Translations under genes and position numbers: made by a program
The notes under the pieces: generated by a model
What the model was told of the DNA's origin: nothing
Seen by the model: only the letters and a program-made list of their open reading frames with translations
Database searches by the model: none
Assembly (NCBI GenBank): GCA_041397845.1
Contig: JAWKVW010000003.1
Coordinates: 153,352 to 217,351, forward strand
Direction: 5' to 3'
Length of the DNA: 64,000 bases
From: JAKPQE01 sp041397845
GTDB lineage: Bacteria; Pseudomonadota; Alphaproteobacteria; Rhizobiales; JAKPQE01
Part shown: positions 10,819-20,106 of the stretch, piece after piece
Layout: each line of letters opens with the position of its first letter
How positions within the stretch are numbered: position 1 is the stretch's first letter

Positions 10819-11739
10819 ATGTCGCGACCCCGCACCCACCGATTGTCCGGCGCCCTTGCGGTCATGCTCCTTGCCGGCCTTCTTGCCGGCTTCATGGATC
10901 TTTCCGAGTTCAAGGTCTATCTGCCGGACGAGCTGCCGCGGCGGGAGCCAGCCTGGAGCCATGGCGCGCCGCGGATCGTGACGACCGTTACCGAGGACGG
11001 CCTCACCCTTTCCGGCCGGTTCTGGCCGGCGCGCGACCCGGCATCGCGGCGGATCATCGTCTTTTTTCACGGCAACAAGGGCCATGTGGTGAAGGCCGCG
11101 CAGTACGCCGAGGGCCTTCGCCGGACCGGTGCGGCGGTGCTCGTTGCCGATTATCGCGGCTATTCGGACAATCCGGGAAGCCCGAGCGAGGCCGGGCTTT
11201 TCGCCGACGGGCGGGCGTTCATCGCGCTGGCGCGCGAGATGGGCTACGCGCCCGAGGATACGTTCGTCGTCGGGTTGTCGCTCGGCAGTGCCGTGTCGCT
11301 TTACGTTGCCGGGACCGAGCCGATCGCCGGCGTCATCGTGATGTCGGCCTTTACCCGGCTCGACGATCTCGTGCCGAAATCGGTCGCCAAGCGCATGGAG
11401 GAGCATTTCGACAATCTCTCCCGCGTGCCATCGATATCGGTGCCGAAGGTGTTCGTGCAGGGCACGTTCGATGCGGTGGTCGACCCGGATCACGGGCGGC
11501 GGCTCTTTCTTGCGGCGCACGAGCCGGCAGCGCTTTTCGTTCTCGACCATGTGTTCCACCGGCCGCCGATGACGAAGGCGGCAAGGATCGTCGCGGCGGC
11601 GATCGAGGCGATGGCGGCGGGCAACCTTTCAGACCTGAAAGCACTTGAGGACGGCGGCATGTCGGTCTTCATCGCGCCGGAGGCGGATGTGCCGTCACTG
11701 GCGGCGGCGGGCTCGCGGGCGGCGCGCGAGGGGCGCTGA
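10819..11739 (+). CDS. Alpha/beta hydrolase (serine aminopeptidase S33-like), membrane-anchored
   Basis: This 306-residue protein has one N-terminal membrane helix or uncleaved signal (about 10-28) and then an alpha/beta-hydrolase fold. The HGN oxyanion segment (FFHGNKGHVV), the nucleophile elbow GLSLGSA and a late Asp (TFDAVVDPDH) plus His (LDHVFHRPP) supply a plausible catalytic triad. The ATG at 10819 has GGAGAGG five bases ahead; the ATG at 10795 has no ribosome site. It is probably an esterase or thioesterase facing the periplasm, substrate unknown. It follows the pnt terminator and seems monocistronic. Confidence 0.8.
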   Translation: MSRPRTHRLSGALAVMLLAGLLAGFMDLSEFKVYLPDELPRREPAWSHGAPRIVTTVTEDGLTLSGRFWPARDPASRRIIVFFHGNKGHVVKAAQYAEGLRRTGAAVLVADYRGYSDNPGSPSEAGLFADGRAFIALAREMGYAPEDTFVVGLSLGSAVSLYVAGTEPIAGVIVMSAFTRLDDLVPKSVAKRMEEHFDNLSRVPSISVPKVFVQGTFDAVVDPDHGRRLFLAAHEPAALFVLDHVFHRPPMTKAARIVAAAIEAMAAGNLSDLKALEDGGMSVFIAPEADVPSLAAAGSRAAREGR

Positions 11740-11916
11740 GGCCGGCGTCCGGGGTAGCGAAACGGCCAGTTGATAAATTTCGAATGCGACCATATAGATG
11801 CGGGCGCGCGGATGAGGGCGTGCCCGCGGGCGGCGTGGCAGGTTCCGGTCATGGGCCGGTGATCGCAGGCCATTGTCCGCCATCATGGCGCGGGTTCAGA
11901 ATTCCGGGGTGAAGCA

Positions 11917-12327
11917 ATGGCGACGCTGCTCAGAATTGACGCGAAGGAAGCAAAGCGGCTGGTCGACATGAACAAGGCCGTTCTGATCGACGTTCGCGAA
12001 AAGGGCGAGCAGGCGCGAAGCTGGATTCCCGGGGCGGTGCTGGCGCCGCTGTCCGCCATCCAGAGCACGAATTTCAACAAGGACCGCAAGAAGACGGCGA
12101 TCTTCTTCTGCGCCACCGGCTCGCGCACGACGATGCGCTCGGCCAATCTCGCCTCGGCCGGCTTTCGCGATGCGCGCGAGCTCGCCGGCGGCATCAGGGC
12201 CTGGAAGAATGCCGGGTTCGAGGTTGCGGTCGATCCGAATGCGCCCGATCCGTCGAAGTTCCTGAAGCTCGCGGCAATGGGGCTTCTGGCGCTGGCGCTC
12301 GGGGCGATGCTGTTCCTGCGCGGCTGA
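11917..12327 (+). CDS. Rhodanese-like domain protein with C-terminal membrane helix
   Basis: At 136 residues this is a single rhodanese domain (about 5-108) with the active-site loop CATGSRT, Cys65 being the candidate persulfide carrier, followed by one transmembrane helix (about 115-133). A YgaP-like arrangement of rhodanese plus membrane anchor suggests sulfur transfer at the membrane. It has no operon partner. The 177 bp before it (11740-11916) hold no recognisable gene. It converges on the TPR lipoprotein gene, with a GGCGGC-ACCA-GCCGCC hairpin between them. Confidence 0.85.
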   Translation: MATLLRIDAKEAKRLVDMNKAVLIDVREKGEQARSWIPGAVLAPLSAIQSTNFNKDRKKTAIFFCATGSRTTMRSANLASAGFRDARELAGGIRAWKNAGFEVAVDPNAPDPSKFLKLAAMGLLALALGAMLFLRG

Positions 12328-12344
12328 CGCGCGGACAGATTGGT

Positions 12345-12370
12345 GGCGGCACCAGCCGCCCAGCCTTTTT
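12345..12370 (+). terminator. Possible intrinsic terminator after the rhodanese gene
   Basis: GGCGGC-ACCA-GCCGCC hairpin followed, after CAGCC, by TTTTT. The stem is short but the position, 18 bp past the stop, is right. Confidence 0.6.
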
Positions 12371-12414
12371 CCGGACAATCCCGATCGATCTCGCTGCCGG
12401 TATGGGCGGGCGGG

Positions 12415-13242
12415 TTACCAGCGTGAGCCGAGGCGGCGCAGGCCCTCCCTGGCGATGGCGTTGTTGCCGTCGAGCGAGAGGGCGCGGGAATAGGACTTCA
12501 TCGCCTTTTCCTTGTCGCCGAGCTGTTCGGCGACGGCGCCGCGCTGGGTCCAGGCCTCGGCCGAATTGCGGTCGGCGTTGACCGCGTCGTCGAAGTCGCT
12601 CTCGGCCGCCTTCAGGTCGCCCATGGCAAGGTAGCTCATGCCGCGACCGACGCGCGGCTCGGCCGACCAAGGGCTGTAGCCGATGGCGGTGGTGAAGTCC
12701 TCGATGGCGAAGGCGTGCTGGCCCTGGGCCTGATAGATGAGGGCGCGGTTGTGCCAGGCGCGCGCCTCGGAGGGCTTCAGGCGGATTGCTTCGCCAAAAT
12801 CGGCCAGAGCCTCGGAGAGCCGGCCGGACTTGCGATAGATGTCGCCGCGGCCGACAAAGGCCGGGGCGTAGCCCGGGTCGATCCCGATGGCGCGGGTATA
12901 GTCGGCAAGGGCGAGGTCGTCGCGGCCCATGCGCTCGTAAACGAGGGCGCGGTTGGCGTAGGCCTGATGGAAGGTCGGGTTGAGGCCGATGGCGGCGGTG
13001 AAGTCGGCGATGGCGTCGCTGTTGCGCCCGGCCTGACCGTAAGCGATGCCGCGCATGTTGCGGGCCTGCGGGTCGTTCGGATTGGCCTCGATGACCCCGG
13101 TCAGCGATTTCAGGTTGACGGCGGTCGAGGCGCGCATCAGCCCGCCGTCGCTGCCGGGGGCGCCGTCTGTCTGGCAGCCGGCGAGCAGGATGGCAAGGAG
13201 CGCGGCGGGCACGACAGCCGTCTTCCGAATTTCGCGCGACAT
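12415..13242 (-). CDS. TPR-repeat lipoprotein
   Basis: This 275-residue protein has a lipobox (LLAGC, lipidated Cys23) and a chain of about six 34-residue tetratricopeptide repeats (for instance AIADFTAAIGLNPTFHQAYANRA). The start is placed at MSREIRK, with GGGAG five bases before the ATG at 13242; an upstream start is in frame but lacks a ribosome site. NlpI-like TPR lipoproteins act as outer-membrane or inner-membrane adaptors for peptidoglycan enzymes, but no specific partner is visible here. It is divergent from the chemoreceptor gene, sharing a 273-bp promoter region. Confidence 0.88.
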   Translation of the reverse strand: MSREIRKTAVVPAALLAILLAGCQTDGAPGSDGGLMRASTAVNLKSLTGVIEANPNDPQARNMRGIAYGQAGRNSDAIADFTAAIGLNPTFHQAYANRALVYERMGRDDLALADYTRAIGIDPGYAPAFVGRGDIYRKSGRLSEALADFGEAIRLKPSEARAWHNRALIYQAQGQHAFAIEDFTTAIGYSPWSAEPRVGRGMSYLAMGDLKAAESDFDDAVNADRNSAEAWTQRGAVAEQLGDKEKAMKSYSRALSLDGNNAIAREGLRRLGSRW

Positions 13243-13515
13243 GGCAACTCCCGACACAGACCAATCCCGGACGGCACATCATACCGAAACCGGGCCGGAG
13301 GGCAAAAACCCGGAGAAAAAGGATGTGGAAAGCTGCGCGCCGCCACACCGCGCCGGGCGCCGCCGGAGCGATTCCCGGCGGGGCGTCTGCGGCTCATGGT
13401 TGCGGTGGCTGCGACATTTTTGACGCGTGAGTAAAGGTTTAACCTTTGTGGAAGGATTCGCACCGCATGAATTTGGGCAAACCATTACACGGGCGCCTTT
13501 TCTGGAGATCCATTG

Positions 13516-15495
13516 ATGTCTGCGGGCAAGTCTTTCTGGACCATTCGCCGCCGGATTGCGGCACTTGTTTCCATCGGCTTTGTTGGCGTCATTCTCGTCG
13601 CCGGGACCTATTTCAGCCTGCGCGGCGGGGTCGACCACGCATTCGAGATGGTCAGCAGCGCGGCGGTGGTCGAGGAGACTGCAGACCATCTGGCCTTTGC
13701 CGCCAAGTCCACCTCCGAGGAGGTGCACCGGTTCGTCGCGGCGCCGAGCGAGGCGCTGGCGGCAGAGGCGACGAAGGAGATCGCCGACATGCGCGCCGCG
13801 GTTGCCGGCCTGAAGGCGGCCGAGATCGATCAGACGCCGGTCAACAGCGCTTCCGAACATGTCGAGGAAATGGCGGCGGCTTTCGAGGATCTGGCCGCGC
13901 GGATGGCCGTCATCGGATATGACGAAAAGGGCGGCCTGCAGGGCGAACTTCGCGATGCGGTTCACACGGTCGAGGACACGCTGAAGAAGAAGCGCGGTTT
14001 TGCCAGCCAGCCGGAACTCTTCGATGCGGTGCTGGTCGAGATGCTGCCGCTGCGCCGGCATGAGAAGGATTTCATGCTGCGCGGGACGGAAAAATATCTG
14101 GCGAAGTTCAACGAGACGCGCGGCAGTTTCGACCAGGCGCTGGATCGGGCCATGGGACCAGGCGCTGCCCGCGACGAGTTGATGGCACTGATGGACGGCT
14201 ATCAGGCGACGTTCAACCGCTGGGTCGACGGGCACAGCGCCGCCCTTGCCGCGCACGAGAAGATCGAAGAGGTCGAAGACGAAATTTTCGAGCATATCGG
14301 CGAGATCAGCGCGGCGGCGACGCAGCGCCACGATGCCGCCGACACGGCGCTTCTGACGGCGCGCGAGGAGCTCAATTTCACGATCCTGGCCATCATGGCG
14401 CTGATCGGCGTCGTCGGCGCAGCCGCCGGCGTGATGATCGCGCGCTCGATCACCGGGCCGATCTCCAGCATCACCGAGGTCATGCTGCGGCTTGCCGAAG
14501 GCCGCGCGGACGTCTCGATCCCGGCGGTGCGCAGCGCGGACGAGATCGGCAAGCTCATCGGCGCGGCGGAGGTGTTCCGGCAGAATGCCGCCGAGCGGGC
14601 CGAGCTGGAGACGCGCAACACCGAGCGGCGGCACGCCGAGCGGGCGCGGCAGGAGCGGGTCGACCAGCTCATCACCGGCTTCCGGCAGAATGTGGCGACG
14701 CTTCTGAAGGCGGTCGACAGCAATACCGACGAGATGGAGGCAACGGCCAAGGCGCTTGCCGGGCTCGCCGACGAGACGGCCGCGCAGGCCGCCGGTGCTG
14801 CCGGCTCCTCGCAGGACGCCTCCTCGAACGTGCAGACGGTTTCGGCGGCGGCCGAGGAGCTCTCCTCCTCGATCGAGGAGATTGCCCGGCAGGTGACGCA
14901 GGCCAATGACGTCGTCGAGAAGGCGGCGCAAACGGCGGAGCGAACCAATACCAGCGTCGGGGCGCTGTCGGCGGCGGCGCAGCGGATCGGCAATGTCGTC
15001 AATCTCATCCAGGACATCGCCGAGCAGACCAATCTTCTGGCGCTCAATGCCACCATCGAGGCGGCGCGGGCCGGCGAGATGGGCAAGGGCTTTGCGGTCG
15101 TCGCCTCGGAGGTGAAGTCGCTGGCCAACCAGACGGCCAAGGCGACCGAGGAGATCGGCAACCAGATCGCCGACATCCAGGCATCGACCGGCGAGGCGGT
15201 GGGTGCGATCGACACCATTGCCAAGACCATGCGCGACATCAACAGCTATACCTCGGCGATCGCCGCGGCGGTCGAGGAGCAGGGTGCAGCGACCTCGGAA
15301 ATCAGCCGCAACATCATGGAAGCCGCGTCCGGCACGACCCGGGTGGCGGCCAATGTCGCGGCGGTGACGACGGCGGCGTCGGAGACGACGCGGTCGGCCG
15401 GCCAGGCCCGGCATTCCGCCGGAGAGGTGGCGCGCCAGACCGATGAACTGCAAAAGGCGATCGACCAGTTCCTGCGGCAGGTCTCGGCCGCCTGA
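13516..15495 (+). CDS. Methyl-accepting chemotaxis protein
   Basis: This 659-residue receptor has a first membrane helix (about 10-30), a periplasmic all-helical sensor of about 250 residues resembling the helical bimodular (HBM) type, a second helix (about 290-315), a HAMP domain and a cytoplasmic signalling domain. The hairpin tip EQTNLLALNATIEAARAGE is intact. The ATG at 13516 is preceded by GGAG; a TTG just upstream is unlikely. No C-terminal CheR-docking pentapeptide is seen. An AAAGG-N5-CCTTT inverted repeat lies at 13433-13447 in its promoter region. The ligand is unknown; HBM sensors of other species bind small organic acids. Confidence 0.94.
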   Translation: MSAGKSFWTIRRRIAALVSIGFVGVILVAGTYFSLRGGVDHAFEMVSSAAVVEETADHLAFAAKSTSEEVHRFVAAPSEALAAEATKEIADMRAAVAGLKAAEIDQTPVNSASEHVEEMAAAFEDLAARMAVIGYDEKGGLQGELRDAVHTVEDTLKKKRGFASQPELFDAVLVEMLPLRRHEKDFMLRGTEKYLAKFNETRGSFDQALDRAMGPGAARDELMALMDGYQATFNRWVDGHSAALAAHEKIEEVEDEIFEHIGEISAAATQRHDAADTALLTAREELNFTILAIMALIGVVGAAAGVMIARSITGPISSITEVMLRLAEGRADVSIPAVRSADEIGKLIGAAEVFRQNAAERAELETRNTERRHAERARQERVDQLITGFRQNVATLLKAVDSNTDEMEATAKALAGLADETAAQAAGAAGSSQDASSNVQTVSAAAEELSSSIEEIARQVTQANDVVEKAAQTAERTNTSVGALSAAAQRIGNVVNLIQDIAEQTNLLALNATIEAARAGEMGKGFAVVASEVKSLANQTAKATEEIGNQIADIQASTGEAVGAIDTIAKTMRDINSYTSAIAAAVEEQGAATSEISRNIMEAASGTTRVAANVAAVTTAASETTRSAGQARHSAGEVARQTDELQKAIDQFLRQVSAA

Positions 15496-15542
15496 GCGAA
15501 GGGCTGAACGGCGCTTCAGCGCCGGCGGGCCGAAGAAACCGG

Positions 15543-15576
15543 AAAGCGGGCGGTGCCGATGGTGCCGCCCGCTTTT
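15543..15576 (+). terminator. Intrinsic terminator of the first chemoreceptor gene
   Basis: AAAGCGGGCGG and CCGCCCGCTTT form an 11-bp perfect stem with an 11-base loop, followed by T and then CG. It is symmetrical enough to work in both directions. Confidence 0.88.
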
Positions 15577-15931
15577 CGTTGCGCCCGGGGTCATCGTTTC
15601 GGGGCTGTTGCACCCGTCGCGCTTTTCTCGCGGCTTCTGCAAGGCAGTCGACGGGCGCCGGCCGCCTCGACGAAACGGCTGCAACGGCCAGAGCCGGGGG
15701 CTCCCGCATTCCTCATGCGGTTCCGAGAGCCGGGCATCAGGTACGGCTCGCCGGATGAGGTCGTTGATTTCCGGAAGGTGTGTGCGGCGGGTGCGATCTG
15801 TCCGACGCTCGTCCCCCCGGGGGGCTTCACGGGCGTTGACAGGGCAAGCAAAGCTCAAGGCCCCGCGGACTGGCGCGGGGACGGGTCCTTTCGGGGCACA
15901 GTCCTTGTTCGGGGCCGAGCAGGATTTCCGC
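15577..15931. other. Unassigned 355-bp interval with several GC-rich hairpins
   Basis: No gene is supported here. The interval holds GAGCC-GGG-GGCTC (15691-15703), a two-part stem-loop at 15711-15760 (CCTCATGCGG pairing with CCGGATGAGG with one mismatch, enclosing GAGCCG/CGGCTC), and CCCCGCG-GACTGG-CGCGGGG near 15862-15881. Together these suggest folded RNA or a remnant of a mobile structured element, but I cannot match it to a known family. Confidence 0.35.
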
Positions 15932-17623
15932 TTAGGCAGCGGCCACTTCGGAGAGGAAGCGCTCGACTTCGCCCTTCAGGTCGCTGGTGCGGCGCGAGAC
16001 GTCCTCGCTTGCCTGTCGCACCATGGCGGCGGACTGGCTTGTCTCGCCGATGGCGCTCGAGACGCCGCCCATGGCGCCGGCGACGTGGCGGGAGCCGGAT
16101 GCCGCCTCGGAGACATTGCGACTGATCTCGATCGTCGCCGAGCCCTGCTCCTCCATCGCCGAGGCGATGGCGCTCGTATAGCCGTCGACCTCGTCCATGA
16201 TGCGGGTGATTTCGGCGATCGCAGCGACGACGGCGCTGGTCGATTCCTGAACTTCGGCGATCTGGGAGGAGATCTCGCCGGTGGCGTGGGCGGTCTGGTT
16301 GGCGAGGGTTTTCACCTCCGAGGCAACGACGGCGAAACCCTTGCCCATCTCGCCGGCCCGGGCCGCCTCGATGGTGGCATTGAGCGCCAGCAGGTTCGTC
16401 TGCTCGGCGATATCCTGAATGAGGGAGACGACATTGCCGATGCGCTCGCCGGCGGCGGCAAGACCGGCGACCTTGCCGCTTGTTGCCTTGGCGGCACCGC
16501 GCGCATGGCCAACCACATCGGCGGTCTTGCCAACCTGTACGGCGATTTCCTCGATCGAGGCCGAGAGTTCCTCGGCCGCGGCGGCAACGGTCTGGACGTT
16601 GCTCGAGGTTTCGCCGGAGACGGCAGCGGCGGAGCTTGCTTCATTGGTCGCGCCAGTGGCGATGCGGCTCAGCGACTCGGCCGTCGAGCGCATTTCGGCC
16701 GTCTGGGCGGCAACGGAGGCGAGGGTTTCCTCGACACGGCTTCGGAAGCCCTCGATCAGCCCTTCGAGGCGCTCCTGACGGCGGGCTCGGGCGGCCGTCA
16801 CCCGCTCGCTCTCGGTCTCCAGCCGGCGGCGCTCGATGGTGTTGTCGCGGAAGACGACGAGGGTCGCGGCCATGGCGCCGATCTCGTCCTGCCGCCCGGC
16901 ATCGGCGACATCGATGTCGGTTTCGCCCCGGGCGAGGCGCTGCATCGCAATGGTCAGGCGGGTCAACACGCCGGTGATCGACTGGCCGATCAGCACGATG
17001 AGCGCGCCGAGCACCAGCAGCAGGACGAGTGCCACGGCGATCTGGATCGTCTCGGAGGCGGCGGCGGCCGCCTCGGCGTCGGTGAGGCGGTTGCCCAAAG
17101 CGCCGCCGCCGGCGGTTGCGATATCGGCAAGGGCGGCCATCGCCCGCTCGCCGCCACCGTCGATGGCGTCGTCAAGCGCGGCAAACTCATCTATCGGCGC
17201 GTGCCGCTCGATAAGGTCCTTCAGGTCGATCTCGATGGCGCGGACGACCTCGGCGAAATCCTTGTCGAAATCGGCGAGCAGCGGCGTCTTGCCGGTCAGC
17301 TCGGCAATCGCGCGGGCGCTCGGCAGGCCGCCGCGAACGGTACTGATGGCGTTGGCGATGATCTCCAGCCGCTCGGGCTGGATGGCGCCTTCGTCCCGGT
17401 CGATGATCGAGTCCATGGCGGCGAGCACGAGCTCGAGGCCGGCAAGGCGCATCTCCGCCACCTCGGCGATCTGCGCCCTGAGGCCGGTCGCCTCGTGCAT
17501 GGCCGTCTTGACCTTCTCGCCCTCGACCCAGCCGATGGCAGCCAGAACCAGGAAGCCGACCACGACCACAGCGCCAATGATGTAAAGGCGAGTGCGGATT
17601 GCCAGGGAATTCAGGGACATCAT
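15932..17623 (-). CDS. Methyl-accepting chemotaxis protein
   Basis: This 563-residue chemoreceptor is encoded opposite to the previous one and converges on it. It has a first membrane helix (about 10-31), a periplasmic helical domain of about 150 residues, a second helix (about 185-205), a HAMP domain and the signalling hairpin with EQTNLLALNATIEAARAGE. The tip regions of the two receptors are nearly identical, suggesting shared ancestry and mixed signalling arrays. Tandem ATGs occur at 17623 and 17620. The upstream region (17624-17760) is AT-rich, as expected of a promoter. There are no che genes in the window, so the receptors depend on a pathway encoded elsewhere. Confidence 0.94.
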   Translation of the reverse strand: MMSLNSLAIRTRLYIIGAVVVVGFLVLAAIGWVEGEKVKTAMHEATGLRAQIAEVAEMRLAGLELVLAAMDSIIDRDEGAIQPERLEIIANAISTVRGGLPSARAIAELTGKTPLLADFDKDFAEVVRAIEIDLKDLIERHAPIDEFAALDDAIDGGGERAMAALADIATAGGGALGNRLTDAEAAAAASETIQIAVALVLLLVLGALIVLIGQSITGVLTRLTIAMQRLARGETDIDVADAGRQDEIGAMAATLVVFRDNTIERRRLETESERVTAARARRQERLEGLIEGFRSRVEETLASVAAQTAEMRSTAESLSRIATGATNEASSAAAVSGETSSNVQTVAAAAEELSASIEEIAVQVGKTADVVGHARGAAKATSGKVAGLAAAGERIGNVVSLIQDIAEQTNLLALNATIEAARAGEMGKGFAVVASEVKTLANQTAHATGEISSQIAEVQESTSAVVAAIAEITRIMDEVDGYTSAIASAMEEQGSATIEISRNVSEAASGSRHVAGAMGGVSSAIGETSQSAAMVRQASEDVSRRTSDLKGEVERFLSEVAAA

Positions 17624-17884
17624 CGTTCGACCGCCATAGCCACGAAAAATTCGCAGGCTGCATGGTGCAGGTCGATGTGTAACCAAAAGCTGAATGGTAT
17701 TTATATTATGTTTTACTGATATTTGACGATGTGATGTGCCGTGGTTCGGTGCAAAATGTTTTGGTCCGGAAATTCCAATAGTATTCGGCAAGAATCCGCC
17801 AGATGTCTGGCATGTCTTGCCACTCTGGGGGCTGGCGTCAGGCATGTCGCCTGCGCGTCGCGCCGGGCCACCCGTGCCTCGCGC

Positions 17885-17990
17885 CAGAGCGCGTCCGCTT
17901 TTCATTGAATTGCTTCAGCGCTCTATCTCGTTGTTTTTTACGCATTTCCGGACGGAAAACCGGTTCCCGATTTTCCTGGAAATGACCTAG
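17885..17990. repeat. Dispersed two-module palindromic repeat, copy 1
   Basis: This 106-bp element matches 54559-54664 at about 94 of 106 positions in the same orientation. Module one is AGAGCGCG...AGCGCTCT; module two is GCATTTCC...GGAAATG with the inner GACGGAAAACCGGTTCCC. It lies between the second chemoreceptor and rpsU, outside any gene. Elements of this look are scattered through intergenic regions of many Rhizobiales genomes. The rest of 17624-18102 holds the chemoreceptor promoter and no gene. Confidence 0.9.
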
Positions 17991-18102
17991 CGCAAATGCC
18001 GAAAGCCCGCAAACCGGCTAGGCGGCGCGGGCCAGAGGCGGACGACCGGAAATGGCGTCGATGGTGTCGAGCTGCCGCGGTCCGGAGACCGCAGCGCAAC
18101 GC

Positions 18103-18327
18103 TCAGCGGCGGCCCTTGCCGGCCACCAGGCCCTCGCGCTGGGCGCGCTTGCGGGCGAGCTTGCGGGCGCGGCGAACGGCCTCGGCCTGCTCGCGAGCCT
18201 TCTTCTCGGAGGGCTTCTCATAGTGAGAGCGCAGCTTCATCTCGCGGAAGATGCCTTCGCGCTGCATCTTCTTCTTGAGCGCCTTGAGTGCCTGATCGAC
18301 GTTGTTGTCGCGAACGAGTACCTGCAC
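18103..18327 (-). CDS. rpsU: 30S ribosomal protein S21
   Basis: This 74-residue basic protein starts at a GTG (VQVLVRDNNVDQALKALKKK) with AGGAC seven bases ahead; the longer ATG-initiated frame adds 26 residues foreign to the family. S21 is a small-subunit protein involved in translation initiation. The C-terminus is an Arg/Lys-rich tail typical of alphaproteobacterial S21. It is monocistronic. A copy of the dispersed palindromic repeat lies about 110 bp beyond its stop. Confidence 0.95.
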   Translation of the reverse strand: MQVLVRDNNVDQALKALKKKMQREGIFREMKLRSHYEKPSEKKAREQAEAVRRARKLARKRAQREGLVAGKGRR

Positions 18328-18516
18328 GCGTTTGTCCTGTCGTTTCGAATGACGATTCTTGTCTCGAGTTTTGCGGGCCATAAAAACCCGCGGCGGCGCT
18401 TGCACGCCGCCCTGACGTGGTGGGGTCTATAGCGAAGTCGGCGGGAAATGTCCACCTTGCGCGGGCCGGAATTCACCTTTCCGGGGCGGCTTTTTCGCTC
18501 CGGACCGGCCGCCGGC

Positions 18517-19593
18517 TCAATCGAGCTTCAAGCGATTGACGTGCCCCATCTTGCGGCCCGGCCGGGTCTCGGCCTTGCCATAGAGATGCAGGCGGGCGCC
18601 GGGCTCGGCGAGGATTTCCGGCCAGCGATCGGCGGCGTGGCCGACGAGGTTTTCCATCTCGACGTCGGCGACACGGCGCGGCAGGCCAAGCGGCTACGGC
18701 GACGGCGCGATGTGCTGCCGAACCGGGGAGACGAGGCAGGCATCCTCCGTCCAATGGCCGGAATTGTGAACGGGGCGATCTCTGCCGACGACGAGGGCGC
18801 TCGCCGTCGGCGCGCACGAGGAAGAGCTCGACGGCGAGCACGCCGACATAACTGCTGCCGCGGTGGCGATCGCCTCGCCGATACGACGGGCCCTCGAAAC
18901 CGGTCTCGGCCGAGATGCCGGCCGGCACGCGGGCGCGATCGAGGATGCGGGATGGGCGTGGTGTTCCAGGCAAGATCGAAAGCGCCCGGGACCTCGCAAG
19001 GCCGCGGGCGACGATGATCGAGACTTCTGCGCTCGAACCTCGACGAGGCCCTCGAGGATTGCCGGGGCGTTGCCGATGCGGGCCAGGGCGCCGGGCAGGT
19101 CGGCCGGGCCGGCGATCATCACCTGGCCCTTGCCGTCATAGCCGAAACGGCGGGTCTTCAGGACGCCGCGGCCGCCGAAGCGGGCAAGGGCCGATTCGAG
19201 CGTTGCCTCGCCGGTGATGTCGGCGAAGGGCGCGACCGGAATGCCGAGACCGTCGATGAAGCTCTTTTCGACGAGGCGGTCCTGCGCGACGGCGAGGGCC
19301 TTCTGTCCCGGGCGGACCGGGCGGCGGGCCTCGAGAAAGGCGGCGGTCTCGCCGGGGACGTTCTCGAATTCATAGGTGACGACACTGACGCTCTCGGCGA
19401 AGGCGGCAAGGGCGGCCTCGTCCTCATAGGCGGCGACGGTGTGCCGGGCGGCGACCTCGAAGGCGGGGCTGGCCGGGTCCGGGCAATAGACGTGGCATTT
19501 GAGGCCGAGGCGGGCAGCGGCAAGGGCGAGCATGCGGCCGAGCTGGCCGCCGCCGAGAATGCCGATGGTGCTGCCGGGGGCGAGCGTCGTCAT
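18517..19593 (-). pseudogene. purK: 5-(carboxyamino)imidazole ribonucleotide synthase, multiply frameshifted
   Basis: PurK carboxylates AIR with ATP and bicarbonate in purine synthesis, feeding PurE. The N-terminal 180 residues are intact (GILGGGQLGRMLALAAARLG; VVTYEFENVP; LKTRRFGYDGKGQVM). From about 19060 down to 18660 the frame changes at least five times. Family segments still appear in turn in different frames: ARVPAGISAETGFE, YVGVLAVELFLVRADGE, HNSGHWTEDACLVS, VADVEMENL, LHLYGKAETRPGRKMGHVN. The natural stop is at 18517-18519, so the total length (about 358 codons) is normal. Because conserved pieces survive in order, sequence error is likely; if real, purine synthesis would need another route. 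It follows purE by 15 bp in one operon. Confidence 0.88.
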
Positions 19594-19608
19594 CAGAGGG
19601 TCCGCTGA

Positions 19609-20106
19609 TTACTTGTCGTCGACGGGGCGCTCGGCGACGGCGGCGGTCTGGCGGGCGCGCCAGTCGTCGAGCCGGGCGGCGAGGGCGGAATCGGAAAGAG
19701 CGAGCACCGAGGCGGCGAGCAGAGCGGCGTTGACGGCGCCGGAGCGGCCGATGGCGAGGGTGCCGACGGGCACGCCGGCCGGCATCTGGACGATCGACAG
19801 GAGGCTGTCCTCGCCGGACAGGGCCTTTGATTCCACCGGCACGCCGAACACCGGCAGCGGCGTCATCGAGGCGGTCATGCCCGGCAGATGGGCGGCGCCG
19901 CCGGCACCGGCGATGATGATCTTGAAGCCGGCATCGCGCGCCGTGGTGGCGAACTCGTAGAGCCGATGGGGCGTGCGGTGGGCCGAGACGATGCGGGCGT
20001 CATAGGCGACGCCGAGCGCGTCGAGCGTTTCGGCGGCGTTGCGCATGGTCGGCCAGTCGGACTGGCTGCCCATGATGATCGCGACCGGCGGCGTGTCGTT
20101 CGCCAT
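19609..20106 (-). CDS. purE: N5-carboxyaminoimidazole ribonucleotide mutase (class I PurE)
   Basis: This 165-residue enzyme converts N5-CAIR to CAIR in purine biosynthesis and works as an octamer. The nucleotide loop MGSQSDWPTM, the SAHRTPHRLYEF segment with the catalytic His, and GAGGAAHLPGM are all present. It is first in the purE-purK operon and is intact, in contrast to the broken purK. The ATG at 20106 follows GGGGGAAAGCC. Upstream lies a 300-bp gap shared with the divergent NYN-domain gene. Confidence 0.95.
   Translation of the reverse strand: MANDTPPVAIIMGSQSDWPTMRNAAETLDALGVAYDARIVSAHRTPHRLYEFATTARDAGFKIIIAGAGGAAHLPGMTASMTPLPVFGVPVESKALSGEDSLLSIVQMPAGVPVGTLAIGRSGAVNAALLAASVLALSDSALAARLDDWRARQTAAVAERPVDDK

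Noticed and set aside
15690..15765. Possible group II intron domain V or similar retroelement end
   Set aside because: The GAGCCG/CGGCTC stem recalls domain V, but spacing and the catalytic triad pattern do not fit and no reverse transcriptase frame is nearby.
13279..15858. Very long minus-strand open frame across the first chemoreceptor gene
   Set aside because: It is the antisense shadow of a high-GC gene; its composition is biased and it has no ribosome site or recognisable domain. The same holds for 3588-5891 and for 1219-2496.
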